Position numbers and translations under genes: made by a program
In this document: positions 1-8,087 of the stretch, piece after piece
Position numbering within the stretch: position 1 is the first letter of the stretch
Layout of the letters: the number at the start of each line of letters is the position of its first letter
Assembly (NCBI RefSeq): GCF_003710935.1
Contig: NZ_RHHS01000017.1
Coordinates: 248,001 to 312,000 of the forward strand
Length of the DNA: 64,000 nucleotides
Source of the DNA: Brevibacillus gelatini
GTDB lineage: Bacteria; Bacillota; Bacilli; Brevibacillales; Brevibacillaceae
Direction of reading: 5' to 3'
The notes under the pieces: generated by a model
What the model was told of the DNA's origin: nothing
Databases searched by the model: none
Seen by the model: only the letters and a program-made list of their open reading frames with translations

Positions 1-84
1 CAACTGACTCTCGTGGGTCGGTTGCCTTTCTCTATAGGATCTGGGCTGTTACAATCGGCGGGTTTAGACTGGGAGGAGCCATAT

Positions 85-1407
85 ATGTTTTTACACGGGA
101 CAAGTCGAATAAACGAGCAAGGACACTTGGAAATCGGGGGCTGTGATACGACGATCCTGGCAGCGACGTACGGCACGCCGCTGTATGTGTATGACGAGGC
201 GCACATTCGCGCCAAGTGCCGCAGCTTTGTCGAGGCGTTCAGCAAAACGGGCTTCGCGTTTCAGGTAGCGTATGCGAGCAAAGCTTTTTGCACGATGGCG
301 ATGTGCAAGCTGGTAGAGGAAGAAGGTCTTTCCCTCGATGTCGTATCGGGCGGGGAGCTGTACACCGCGCTGCAGGCAGGCTTTCCGGCAAAGCGCATTC
401 ACTTCCACGGCAACAACAAATCATTGGACGAAATCAAGATGGCGCTGGATGCGAAAATCGGCTGTTTTGTCGTGGACAATTTTTACGAGCTGCATGTGCT
501 TGCCGATCTCGCCCAGGAGCGCGGCGAAAAGGTAGCGGTTCTCTTGCGTGTGACACCAGGCGTGGAAGCTCATACCCATGAATATATATCCACGGGCCAA
601 ATTGACTCCAAGTTTGGCTTTGACGTGCAAAACGGCCAAGCACTTGAGGCGATCCGTTTTGCATTCGAATGCGATCATCTGCACTTGTTGGGGATTCATA
701 GCCATATCGGCTCGCAAATTTTTGAAACAGACGGTTTCCTCATAGCGATCAAGCGCTTGGCAGAGCTGCTGGGCGAAGCGAAAGAGCAGTTCGGCTTTTT
801 GCCGGAAGTCCTCAACGTCGGCGGAGGCTTCGGAATCCGCTACGTGGAGGGCGACACGCCTCAGCCAGCCGAGACGTACATCAAGGCGATTACCGATGTC
901 GTTCGCGAGGAGCTGAGCGCGCGAGAGATTCCGCTTCCTGAGCTGTGGATCGAGCCGGGCCGCAGCATCGTCGGCGACGCGGGCACTACCCTGTACCGAA
1001 TCGGCTCCCAAAAAGAAATTCCGAACGTCCGCAAATACGTCGCGGTGGACGGAGGCATGACAGACAATTTGCGTCCTGCCTTGTACAATGCGCAGTATGA
1101 AGCGGCGATTGCCAACAAGATGAACCAGCCTGCCAGCGAGGTTGTCTCGATCGCAGGAAAATGCTGCGAATCTGGCGACATGCTGATTTGGGACGTGAAG
1201 CTGCCGCCAGCCGTTGCGGGCGACATTTTGGCTGTGTCCAGCACAGGGGCTTACGGCTATTCCATGTCCAACAACTACAACCGCATCGCGCGTCCGGCTG
1301 TCGTGTTCGTAAAAGACGGCGAGGCCGAACTGGTTGTGAAACGCGAGACGTACGCCGATGTAGTCAGCCACGATCTTTTGCCAAAACGGGCGCAACTGCA
1401 GCGCTGA
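85..1407 (+). CDS. lysA: Diaminopimelate decarboxylase
   Basis: PLP-dependent enzyme that decarboxylates meso-diaminopimelate to L-lysine, the last step of lysine synthesis. The 440-residue length is normal for the family. Visible marks are the PLP lysine in AYASKAF (K66), HSHIGSQI, the glycine-rich NVGGGFG, EPGRSIVGDAG, and the CESGDML motif of the substrate site. The frame stays open upstream to base 13, but the ATG at 85 has a GGGAGGAG ribosome binding site at 71-78 and gives the family's usual N-terminus. In relatives lysA follows the spoVA genes and precedes ppiB; only the ppiB side is visible here. A terminator follows, so it is not co-transcribed with ppiB. Confidence 0.96.
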   Translation: MFLHGTSRINEQGHLEIGGCDTTILAATYGTPLYVYDEAHIRAKCRSFVEAFSKTGFAFQVAYASKAFCTMAMCKLVEEEGLSLDVVSGGELYTALQAGFPAKRIHFHGNNKSLDEIKMALDAKIGCFVVDNFYELHVLADLAQERGEKVAVLLRVTPGVEAHTHEYISTGQIDSKFGFDVQNGQALEAIRFAFECDHLHLLGIHSHIGSQIFETDGFLIAIKRLAELLGEAKEQFGFLPEVLNVGGGFGIRYVEGDTPQPAETYIKAITDVVREELSAREIPLPELWIEPGRSIVGDAGTTLYRIGSQKEIPNVRKYVAVDGGMTDNLRPALYNAQYEAAIANKMNQPASEVVSIAGKCCESGDMLIWDVKLPPAVAGDILAVSSTGAYGYSMSNNYNRIARPAVVFVKDGEAELVVKRETYADVVSHDLLPKRAQLQR

Positions 1408-1425
1408 GCGAATCAATAGACCAGA

Positions 1426-1456
1426 CCCTTCCGACAATGCTGCGGGAGGGTTTTTC
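1426..1456 (+). terminator. lysA terminator
   Basis: Hairpin CCCTTCCG / CGGGAGGG (one G-U pair) with a 9-base loop, followed by five T. It lies 19 bases after the lysA stop. Confidence 0.8.
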
Positions 1457-1534
1457 CTATTACCTTCCCTCCGCTCATTGCTTGCCAGATCGATTCGTTT
1501 CGGCGTACTTCGCTGACTGGCGTGGAGGCATGAA

Positions 1535-1564
1535 TTGGACGGCGACATTCTCGCGTGGTAAAAT
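1535..1564 (+). promoter_or_regulatory. SigA-type promoter for ppiB
   Basis: TTGGAC (1535-1540), 18-base spacer, TAAAAT (1559-1564). It lies between the lysA terminator and the ppiB start. Confidence 0.6.
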
Positions 1565-1600
1565 AGGAACGTTAACTTTACAAGGTCTGGAGGCTCATCC

Positions 1601-2035
1601 ATGAAAAAAGCGCTTATCACCATGGAAAATGGAAATCAAATCGAGCTGGAGCTGTTCGATCAGGAAGCTCCGGGAACCGTTGCAAACTTTGAAAAACTGG
1701 CCAACGAAGGCTTCTACAACGGTCTTACTTTCCACCGTGTCATCCCTGGATTCGTAGCCCAAGGCGGCTGCCCTTATGGAACAGGCACAGGCGGCCCTGG
1801 CTATACCATCAAATGCGAAACAAAAGGAAACCCGCACAAGCATCTGCGCGGTTCGCTGTCCATGGCGCATGCAGGCAAAGACACAGGCGGCAGCCAGTTC
1901 TTCATTTGCTACGATTCCTTCCCTCACCTCGATGGCGTACATACTGTGTTTGGCCGCGTGACTTCCGGCATGGAGCATGTCGACGCGATCAAGCAAGGCG
2001 ACAAAATGGCAACCGTGAAAGTAGAAGCCGAATAA
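1601..2035 (+). CDS. ppiB: Peptidyl-prolyl cis-trans isomerase, cyclophilin type
   Basis: Cytoplasmic cyclophilin that speeds proline isomerisation during protein folding. The 144-residue protein carries the catalytic signature [13 protein letters not shown] with the arginine at residue 46, and the conserved GSQFFI and F-x-H-LDG-x-HTVFG elements in its second half. The ATG follows a GGTCTGGAGG ribosome binding site. It is a single-gene unit, with its own promoter upstream and a strong hairpin terminator just after the stop codon. Position after lysA matches B. subtilis. There is no signal peptide. Confidence 0.96.
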   Translation: MKKALITMENGNQIELELFDQEAPGTVANFEKLANEGFYNGLTFHRVIPGFVAQGGCPYGTGTGGPGYTIKCETKGNPHKHLRGSLSMAHAGKDTGGSQFFICYDSFPHLDGVHTVFGRVTSGMEHVDAIKQGDKMATVKVEAE

Positions 2036-2047
2036 TCAGCGTTTTGC

Positions 2048-2082
2048 AGCACTGGCGGGCCCGCGCTTGCCGGTGCTTTTTA
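2048..2082 (+). terminator. ppiB terminator
   Basis: Nine-base stem AGCACTGGC / GCCGGTGCT with one G-U pair, ending in a T run. Confidence 0.8.
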
Positions 2083-2083
2083 C

Positions 2084-2112
2084 TTGTAAGCCTATCCATC
2101 TGCTGGTATTCT
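2084..2112 (+). promoter_or_regulatory. SigA-type promoter for the M50 peptidase-scpAB unit
   Basis: TTGTAA (2084-2089), 17-base spacer, TATTCT (2107-2112), directly after the ppiB terminator and 45 bases before the next start codon. Confidence 0.5.
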
Positions 2113-2157
2113 AATGGATAGACGATTTTTTGCCGAGAGGCTGGTAAGGGGGAACCA

Positions 2158-2826
2158 ATGGATCTTTTTCACTTTGATTGGAAAACGGTACCGTTTCGCA
2201 TGATTGCATTCGTTATCGCTTTCAGTTTGCACGAATGGGCGCACGCCTTTGTCGCCTGGAAATTGGGAGACAATACTGCCAAAAATGAGGGCCGTTTAAC
2301 GATAAATCCAATCCCGCACATCGATCCGTTCGGTTTGATCCTCATTCTGTTTGGACCGTTCGGCTGGGCCAAGCCTGTGCCGATTAACCCGTTTCATTTT
2401 CGCGGGAACAAGCGGCTGGGCATTGTGTACGTGTCAGCGGCGGGGCCATTGATTAATCTGGTGCTGGCGATTCTGTTCTACGTCCTTTTCATACTGGTAG
2501 GCTTTTTTGGCGTGATGGACGGCATGAGCGAAAAGGCGGCGTTTGCGCTGGACACGACGCTTCGTTTCTGTATTATCATCAATATCGGTCTGTTTGTGTT
2601 CAATCTGCTGCCAGTTCCACCGCTTGACGGGTACAAAATCGTGCGGTTCCTGTCGCCGAGCCGTTGGGACAGCGCCTTTTACAACTTTGAAATTTACGGC
2701 CCGTGGCTTTTGCTGCTCTTGATCTTTATCCCGGGGGTTAGCTCTATGATCTTCGGAGTTCCCATGGGCATGATGCTGGAATTTGTGCGACAAGTTGCAG
2801 CGGGCATCGTGAGTGTGTTCATTTAA
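2158..2826 (+). CDS. Site-2 protease family membrane metalloprotease (M50)
   Basis: Multi-pass membrane protein of 222 residues with the zinc-binding motif HEWAH (residues 25-29) in its first helix and the third zinc ligand in FNLLPVPPLDGYK near residues 155-166. Family members cleave substrates within the membrane; the substrate of this clade (YwhC-like, no PDZ domain) is not known to me. The ATG follows an AAGGGGGAACC ribosome binding site. The scpA start is only 20 bases downstream, so the two are probably one transcript, a neighbourhood common in Firmicutes. Confidence 0.88.
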   Translation: MDLFHFDWKTVPFRMIAFVIAFSLHEWAHAFVAWKLGDNTAKNEGRLTINPIPHIDPFGLILILFGPFGWAKPVPINPFHFRGNKRLGIVYVSAAGPLINLVLAILFYVLFILVGFFGVMDGMSEKAAFALDTTLRFCIIINIGLFVFNLLPVPPLDGYKIVRFLSPSRWDSAFYNFEIYGPWLLLLLIFIPGVSSMIFGVPMGMMLEFVRQVAAGIVSVFI

Positions 2827-2846
2827 AGGAAACGAGGGGACGTCTT

Positions 2847-3608
2847 TTGGCATACAGCATCAAACTTGATTCCTTTGAAGGGCCCCTTGACCTTTTGTTG
2901 CACCTGATCGACAAGGCGGAAGTAGACATCTACGACATCCCGATAGCGGAAATTACCGAGCAATACCTCGCGACGATCGATCGAATGCAAGAGTTGCAGC
3001 TTGATGTTGCCAGCGAGTTTGTCGTCATGGCGGCGACGCTTCTCTCGATCAAGAGCAAGATGCTGTTGCCAAGAAAAGAGGAGCAAGTGTTTCAGCCTTT
3101 TCTCGATATGGATGTCGAGGAAGTGGACCCGCGCGAAGAATTGGTGGCGCGACTGTTGGAGTACAAGCGCTACAAGCTGCTGGCCGAGCAACTGCGCGAG
3201 ATGGAAATCGGCCGCAACAAGGTGTTTACCCGTCCTGCTGAAAATCTGGCGCCGTACGTGCGCGAGGAAGATCATACGATCAAAAACGTAACCTTGTACG
3301 ATCTGATTCACGCACTGGAAAAGCTGGTGCAAAAAGCAAAGGACAAGGAGCCGATGACGAAGGTTTCCCGTGACGAAATCTCGATCAAGGACCGGATGAC
3401 GCAAATTCGGCAGTTGGTGCGTGTCGGCGGCGGGATGGTACGTTTTTCCCAGCTTTTTTCCAAGGGGGCTACCCGTTCAGAAATCGTTACGACATTCCTT
3501 GCCTTGCTGGAGCTGATGAAGGCAAAGCACATTACATGCATACAAAATCAATTGTTTCAGGACATCATGATTTGTGAAGCGGAAGGAGCCCAAAACGATG
3601 AACTATGA
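2847..3608 (+). CDS. scpA: Segregation and condensation protein A
   Basis: Kleisin subunit that bridges the heads of Smc and, with ScpB, forms the bacterial condensin needed for chromosome segregation. The protein has 253 residues, typical for the family. The N-terminal F-EGPLDLLLHLI motif is diagnostic, and the C-terminal winged-helix part (VTTFLALLELMKAKH) is present. The start is a TTG at 2847 behind a GAGGGGA ribosome binding site; no better start lies nearby. It overlaps the start of scpB by 11 bases, which suggests translational coupling and matched dosage. Confidence 0.95.
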   Translation: MAYSIKLDSFEGPLDLLLHLIDKAEVDIYDIPIAEITEQYLATIDRMQELQLDVASEFVVMAATLLSIKSKMLLPRKEEQVFQPFLDMDVEEVDPREELVARLLEYKRYKLLAEQLREMEIGRNKVFTRPAENLAPYVREEDHTIKNVTLYDLIHALEKLVQKAKDKEPMTKVSRDEISIKDRMTQIRQLVRVGGGMVRFSQLFSKGATRSEIVTTFLALLELMKAKHITCIQNQLFQDIMICEAEGAQNDEL

Positions 3609-4182
3609 CAAGCTGAAAGGCGTGATCGAAGGCTTGCTGTTCATCTCGGGTGATGAAGGCATCGATGCCAGGCAGATCAGTGAAATCGTCGAGGTGCCGG
3701 AAGAAGAGGTCGTCGATTTGATCGAGGACATGAAAGCGGACTTTCGCCGGGCAGGGCGCGGCGTGCAAATCGTGGAAGTGGCCAAGGCGTATCAATTGAC
3801 CACCTTGCCCGAACATGTCCCGTATTTCGAGCGACTGGCAACCTCGCCGGGACAGTCAACACTGTCCCAGGCCGCATTGGAGACGCTCGCCATCATTGCC
3901 TACAAGCAGCCTTTGACGCGCTCTGAAATCGAAGAAATACGCGGTGTGAAGTGCGAAAAGGCACTCAATACACTTTTGTCGAAGCAGCTGATTCGCGAAG
4001 CGGGCAGGGCAGAGGGGATCGGACGGCCGATTTTGTATGCCACGACCAAAGAGTTTCTGGAGCATTTTGGCCTGCGCGAAATTTCCGATCTTCCCGAGCC
4101 GCCTGTGAATCTGGATATTGAGGAAGTCCGCATGGAAGCAACCGCGCTCTTCGGCAAGCAGGAAGAAAAGACAAACGACTAG
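3598..4182 (+). CDS. scpB: Segregation and condensation protein B
   Basis: Winged-helix partner of ScpA in the Smc-ScpAB complex. The protein has 194 residues if started at the ATG at 3598, which has a GGAAGGAG ribosome binding site; an in-frame upstream start at 3574 has none. Family marks are EGLLFISGDEG at the N-terminus, LSQAALETLAIIAYKQPLTR-type sequence in the middle, and GRPILYATT towards the end. It overlaps scpA, and dacB begins 99 bases downstream. Confidence 0.95.
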   Translation: MNYDKLKGVIEGLLFISGDEGIDARQISEIVEVPEEEVVDLIEDMKADFRRAGRGVQIVEVAKAYQLTTLPEHVPYFERLATSPGQSTLSQAALETLAIIAYKQPLTRSEIEEIRGVKCEKALNTLLSKQLIREAGRAEGIGRPILYATTKEFLEHFGLREISDLPEPPVNLDIEEVRMEATALFGKQEEKTND

Positions 4183-4281
4183 TCACTTCGGACAGTTTTT
4201 CGTACTACCTCCCGACTCGTCCCCATATATATGTACAAACCTGTGTATCGGTGGTGTACTTTTGGGATGGGGAGGAAGTTT

Positions 4282-5451
4282 ATGAACGTGCGAAAACTTC
4301 TGTCCGGCGGACTCGTCGTTTTTCTTTTTATACAGCTGTTGCTGGCTCCGGTATCTGTTGCAGACGCGGCAGCGCCGCCAAGCCTGTCTGCCGAAGGGGC
4401 GGCGCTGATTGATGTAGCCAGCGGGCGGATTCTCTACTCGAAAAACGGCAGCAAAAAAATGCGGATTGCCAGTCTGACAAAGACGATGACGGCGATTGTC
4501 GCGATTGAGAACGGGAAGCTGGACGACGTGGTGACTGTACCGCCGGAAGCGGTGGGGGTGGAAGGATCTTCCATCTACCTGAAGCGCTCGGAAAAGCTGA
4601 CGCTGGAAGAACTGCTCTACGGGCTGATGCTGCGCTCCGGCAATGACGCGGCGGTTGCGATTGCCACCCATATCGGCGGCTCGGTCCAGGGCTTTACGTA
4701 TTTGATGAATGAAAAGGCCGCCTTGATCGGAATGGAGCATACGAATTTTACCAATCCGCACGGGCTGGATGACAGCAACCAGCATTACTCCACACCGGAG
4801 GATATGGCGAAGCTGTCTGCCTACGCCTTGCGCAATCCCGTCTTTCGGCAGATCGTATCCACAAAGGTCAAGGACATCTCCTGGGAAGGCGAGGAGTGGG
4901 ACAGAAGGCTTATCAACAAAAACAAGATGCTGCACCTGTACAATGGAGCGGACGGCGTCAAAACCGGGTATACCAAGCTGGCCAAGCGCTGCCTTGCTGC
5001 ATCGGCCACTCGCGACGGAAGACAGTTGGCGACGATTACGTTGAACGCTTCGGACGATTGGAACGATTCGGCAAAGCTGTTGGACTACGGATTTGCCCAG
5101 TTTCCGGTGAAACAGCTAGTCGGTGCGGGGCAGGACATCCGTCCGGAGATGCCTCTTCCGATGGCGACAGGGGCTCATCTCGTGACACAAAATGCGTTTT
5201 CCTATCCGCTCCAGACGGCGGAGGAAGCGGCGATCAAGCAACGCGTGGTGATGGGACAATCGACGATTACGGCTGACATGGATGGGCAGCTCGTCGGTTT
5301 TCTGCAGCTTTATTTGAAGGAAAAAATGATCGGGCAGGTTCCGCTGCTCGTCCGCGTGGATAGCCCGACGAGCAGCCAGCCGCTGACGGGCGCCTATGCG
5401 TTTTGGAAACAATTCTGGGACATTGTGGCAGGGGGGCTGTGGAGTGCTTAA
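4282..5451 (+). CDS. dacB: D-alanyl-D-alanine carboxypeptidase (PBP5*, spore cortex)
   Basis: Serine DD-carboxypeptidase that trims peptidoglycan side chains; in B. subtilis DacB limits cross-linking of the spore cortex and is made in the mother cell. Catalytic motifs are all present: S-x-x-K as SLTK (S64, K67), S-x-N as SGN (119-121) and KTG (227-229). An N-terminal signal peptide of about 30 residues ends near VADAA. The ATG at 4282 has GGGGAGGA before it. The 389-residue length fits PBP5*, and the spmA-spmB genes follow with an 8-base overlap, which supports dacB rather than dacA. A SigE promoter is expected, but I could not place one with confidence. Confidence 0.94.
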   Translation: MNVRKLLSGGLVVFLFIQLLLAPVSVADAAAPPSLSAEGAALIDVASGRILYSKNGSKKMRIASLTKTMTAIVAIENGKLDDVVTVPPEAVGVEGSSIYLKRSEKLTLEELLYGLMLRSGNDAAVAIATHIGGSVQGFTYLMNEKAALIGMEHTNFTNPHGLDDSNQHYSTPEDMAKLSAYALRNPVFRQIVSTKVKDISWEGEEWDRRLINKNKMLHLYNGADGVKTGYTKLAKRCLAASATRDGRQLATITLNASDDWNDSAKLLDYGFAQFPVKQLVGAGQDIRPEMPLPMATGAHLVTQNAFSYPLQTAEEAAIKQRVVMGQSTITADMDGQLVGFLQLYLKEKMIGQVPLLVRVDSPTSSQPLTGAYAFWKQFWDIVAGGLWSA

Positions 5452-6034
5452 TGTCATATGGCTCGGACTGATTGTCATTAGCATCGTGGTGGCAGCCGTC
5501 ACGGGACGGATGGAAGCGGTCAATGCCGCCGCTTTTGAGGGGGCAAAAACAGGAGTCACGGTATGCTTCGGCCTGCTCAGTGTGCTCGCTTTCTGGATGG
5601 GCATCATGAAGGTCGCGGAAAAATCAGGGCTGCTCGCGCTCTTGTCGAAGCTTTTGTCGCCGATCATCCAGCTGCTGTTCCCCGATGTGCCAAAAGGGCA
5701 CCCTGCCATGGGCTACATTTTGTCGAACATGAGCGCCAACCTGCTCGGGCTTGGCAACGCAGCGACGCCGATGGGACTGAAAGCCATGGAGGAACTGCAA
5801 AAGCTGAACCCCAATAAGCAGCACCCCTCCCCGGCCATGTGTACACTGCTTGCGATCAACACTGCGAGCATCACGATCATTCCCACCACGATGATTGCCA
5901 TCCGCATGCAGTACGGCTCGGTCAATCCGGTGGAGATTGTCGGTACGACCCTTGTCTCTTCCTTTGCGGCTACCATCGTGGCGCTGCTCATCGACCGCTG
6001 GTATCGCTACCGTCACTTACGACGTCACAATTAG
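5444..6034 (+). CDS. spmA: Spore maturation protein A
   Basis: Integral membrane protein needed, with SpmB, for full dehydration of the spore core. The GTG start at 5444 follows an AGGGGGG ribosome binding site, overlaps the end of dacB by 8 bases, and gives 196 residues, the same size as in B. subtilis. Conserved features include several hydrophobic helices and GLGNAATPMGLKAMEEL in the nucleoside-recognition (gate) domain. The molecular activity is unknown in the family. It forms an operon with dacB and spmB. Confidence 0.93.
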   Translation: MLNVIWLGLIVISIVVAAVTGRMEAVNAAAFEGAKTGVTVCFGLLSVLAFWMGIMKVAEKSGLLALLSKLLSPIIQLLFPDVPKGHPAMGYILSNMSANLLGLGNAATPMGLKAMEELQKLNPNKQHPSPAMCTLLAINTASITIIPTTMIAIRMQYGSVNPVEIVGTTLVSSFAATIVALLIDRWYRYRHLRRHN

Positions 6035-6045
6035 GGGGAAACCGT

Positions 6046-6579
6046 ATGTACCAATGGGTATCCCTGATCTCGCTCTGGGCGATTCCCGTTACGATCGCGT
6101 TTGTCCTGTTACATGGGTGGAAGAGAGAGGTTCCGGTTTACGAAACATTTGTCGAAGGGGCAAAAGGGGGGCTGACCACGACCATCCGCATTCTGCCTCA
6201 TCTGATTGCGATGATGGTCGCAGTCAACATGTTTCGCGAGTCGGGAGCGCTGGATTTGCTGTTGCGCGGCATCAAGCCAGTGCTGGATGTGTTGCATTTT
6301 CCCGAGGAACTCGTTCCGCTTGCCCTGCTGCGCCCGCTGACCGGAACAGGCTCGCTTGCGATTGCGACCGATCTGATCGCCCAATACGGGCCGGATTCGT
6401 TTATCGGCCGATTGGCTGCCACGATGCAAGGCAGTACGGACACGACGCTGTATGTACTGACCGTCTACTTCGGCGCAGTCGGCATTCGCAATTCAAGCTA
6501 CGCCTTGAAAGTAGGTTTGTGGTCGGACCTGGCAGGGGTCATTTTTTCCTTGCTGATCGTCACCTATGTGTTCTCCTGA
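6046..6579 (+). CDS. spmB: Spore maturation protein B
   Basis: Partner of SpmA, also a multi-pass membrane protein of the nucleoside-recognition domain family. The ATG at 6046 follows TTAGGGGGAA and yields 177 residues, matching the family. The RPLTGTGSLAIATD segment and the GCMQGSTDTTLY-like sequence (here ATMQGSTDTTLYVL) are typical. The gap after spmA is 11 bases. A rho-independent terminator 25 bases past the stop closes the dacB-spmA-spmB operon. Confidence 0.93.
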   Translation: MYQWVSLISLWAIPVTIAFVLLHGWKREVPVYETFVEGAKGGLTTTIRILPHLIAMMVAVNMFRESGALDLLLRGIKPVLDVLHFPEELVPLALLRPLTGTGSLAIATDLIAQYGPDSFIGRLAATMQGSTDTTLYVLTVYFGAVGIRNSSYALKVGLWSDLAGVIFSLLIVTYVFS

Positions 6580-6604
6580 ATCACATACAAACAAGCCGGA
6601 TGAG

Positions 6605-6637
6605 AAAACTTCCTCGAACGATGGGGAAGTTTTTCCC
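6605..6637 (+). terminator. Terminator of dacB-spmAB
   Basis: Stem AAAACTTCC (6605-6613) / GGAAGTTTT (6625-6633) followed by T-rich sequence. Confidence 0.8.
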
Positions 6638-6643
6638 TTTTTC

Positions 6644-6672
6644 TTGTCCACACTGGTAAGAATGGGTATGAT
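6644..6672 (+). promoter_or_regulatory. SigA-type promoter for rluB
   Basis: TTGTCC (6644-6649), 17-base spacer, TATGAT (6667-6672); the rluB start is 21 bases further on. Confidence 0.65.
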
Positions 6673-6692
6673 GTTGTAGAGGTGATCCAACA

Positions 6693-7442
6693 ATGGAACG
6701 TTTGCAAAAAGTATTGGCGCATGCTGGAGTCGCCTCTCGCCGGCATTGTGAGGAACTGATCGCACAGGGACATGTGCAGGTAAATGGCCGGGTCGTTCGC
6801 GAGCAAGGGGTTAAGGTCGATCCGGCCACCGACCGGATTACGGTAAAAGGAAAGGAAATCGTGCTGGAGCAGCATGTCTACTATTTGCTGTACAAGCCGA
6901 CTGGCGTTATCACCAGTGTTTCCGATCCCCGCGGACGGCGGGTCGTGACAGACTTGCTGACAGGAGTAAAAGAGCGCGTCTATCCGGTAGGACGTCTCGA
7001 CTATGATACGTCAGGCTTGCTGCTCTTGACGAATGACGGCGACCTCGCAAACAAGCTCGCCCACCCGAGCTACGAGATCGACAAGGTGTACCGCGCCTGG
7101 GTCAAAGGCGTGCCAAGCCCGGACAAGCTGAAAAAACTCGCGACCGGGATTCGTCTGGAGGATGGCATGACTGCGCCGGGGGCGTCCAGACTGGTGAAGG
7201 CAGAGCCAGGCAATGCGAAGGCGCTCATCGAGTTGACCATCCACGAAGGGCGGAATCGGCAAGTTCGCCGGATGTGCGACGCCATCGGCCATCCCGTGTT
7301 GACGCTGGAGCGCATTCGTCTCGGCTTTTTGACGCTGGAAGGCTTGCGGCCTGGCCAGTACCGTCCGCTGTCGCGGCAGGAGGTAGACAAGCTGAGACAG
7401 GGACTGATTCAAAACAGGCGCAGCAGAGGGGCCAAAACGTGA
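6693..7442 (+). CDS. rluB: Pseudouridine synthase RluB (23S rRNA)
   Basis: Isomerises a uridine of 23S rRNA helix 89 (E. coli position 2605). The protein has 249 residues: an S4 RNA-binding domain at residues 1-60 (RLQKVLAHAGVASRR) and the RsuA-type catalytic domain with GRLDYDTSGLLLLTNDG, where D103 is the catalytic aspartate. NRQVRRMC near the end is also diagnostic. The ATG follows a GAGGTGATCC ribosome binding site. The resA gene begins 100 bases later, as in B. subtilis. RluB and RluE/RsuA relatives are similar; gene context favours RluB. Confidence 0.93.
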   Translation: MERLQKVLAHAGVASRRHCEELIAQGHVQVNGRVVREQGVKVDPATDRITVKGKEIVLEQHVYYLLYKPTGVITSVSDPRGRRVVTDLLTGVKERVYPVGRLDYDTSGLLLLTNDGDLANKLAHPSYEIDKVYRAWVKGVPSPDKLKKLATGIRLEDGMTAPGASRLVKAEPGNAKALIELTIHEGRNRQVRRMCDAIGHPVLTLERIRLGFLTLEGLRPGQYRPLSRQEVDKLRQGLIQNRRSRGAKT

Positions 7443-7542
7443 TTCGTTCAAAATCTGTTCATAAGTTATGCGCTGGCGGAAAATCCAGGAACGCTATAAT
7501 GGAAGGGATAATGTCTGCAATTGAATTGCAGGAGATGGGAGT

Positions 7543-8079
7543 ATGGGCATCATGAACAAAAGCAATCGTACATATGTCAGGATCGCGGTATTGGGCCTTT
7601 TGCTTGTCGCCCTGGTCTTTGCTCTCTATTCCAGTTTTGTGAAGGACCCGGATGCCGTAAAAGTAGGCAGAGCAGCCCCGAATTTCAGTCTGGAGCAACT
7701 GAATGGACCGGAATTGGCCCTCGACGATTTGAAAGGGAAAGGTGTCGTGCTCAACTTTTGGGGGACATGGTGTGAGCCCTGTAAAAAAGAAATGCCAGCC
7801 TTGCAGGAGCAGTACAACAAGTTCAAGGACAAAGGGCTGGTCGTACTCGGGGTGAACATCGGCGAGTCACCTGTTGCGGTAGAGCCGTTTGTGAAGCAAT
7901 TTGGCGTCGAATTTCCGATATTGCTGGACCGCCAGTCGCAAATTACGAAGCTGTACCGGATTGGTCCGATTCCGACGACTTTTTTCATTGCGCCTGATGG
8001 TGAAGTCAAGGAAATTTTCATCGGACAACTAAATGAAGCGATGATTGCGGACAAACTGTCCAAAATCTTGCCTAAGTGA
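7543..8079 (+). CDS. resA: Thiol-disulfide oxidoreductase ResA
   Basis: Membrane-anchored thioredoxin-like protein on the outer face that reduces apocytochrome c cysteines before haem attachment. One N-terminal helix (residues 12-30) anchors a thioredoxin fold with the active site C77-E-P-C80, the CEPC form typical of ResA. The ATG at 7543 lies 8 bases from AGGAG; a second ATG at 7552 is too far from it. The protein has 178 residues. A TATAAT at 7495-7500 may be a minus-10 box but lacks a good minus-35, as might be expected for an activator-dependent promoter (ResD in B. subtilis). It is the first gene of resABC. Confidence 0.95.
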   Translation: MGIMNKSNRTYVRIAVLGLLLVALVFALYSSFVKDPDAVKVGRAAPNFSLEQLNGPELALDDLKGKGVVLNFWGTWCEPCKKEMPALQEQYNKFKDKGLVVLGVNIGESPVAVEPFVKQFGVEFPILLDRQSQITKLYRIGPIPTTFFIAPDGEVKEIFIGQLNEAMIADKLSKILPK

Positions 8080-8087
8080 GGAGCATT

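Noticed and set aside
421-1623. Long minus-strand open frame opposite lysA (400 codons)
   Set aside because: Antisense shadow caused by GC-rich third positions. No ribosome binding site and no recognisable domains. The same reasoning excludes the long antisense frames opposite resE, serA, recQ, ypeB, rpsA, spoIVA, aroC and trpE.
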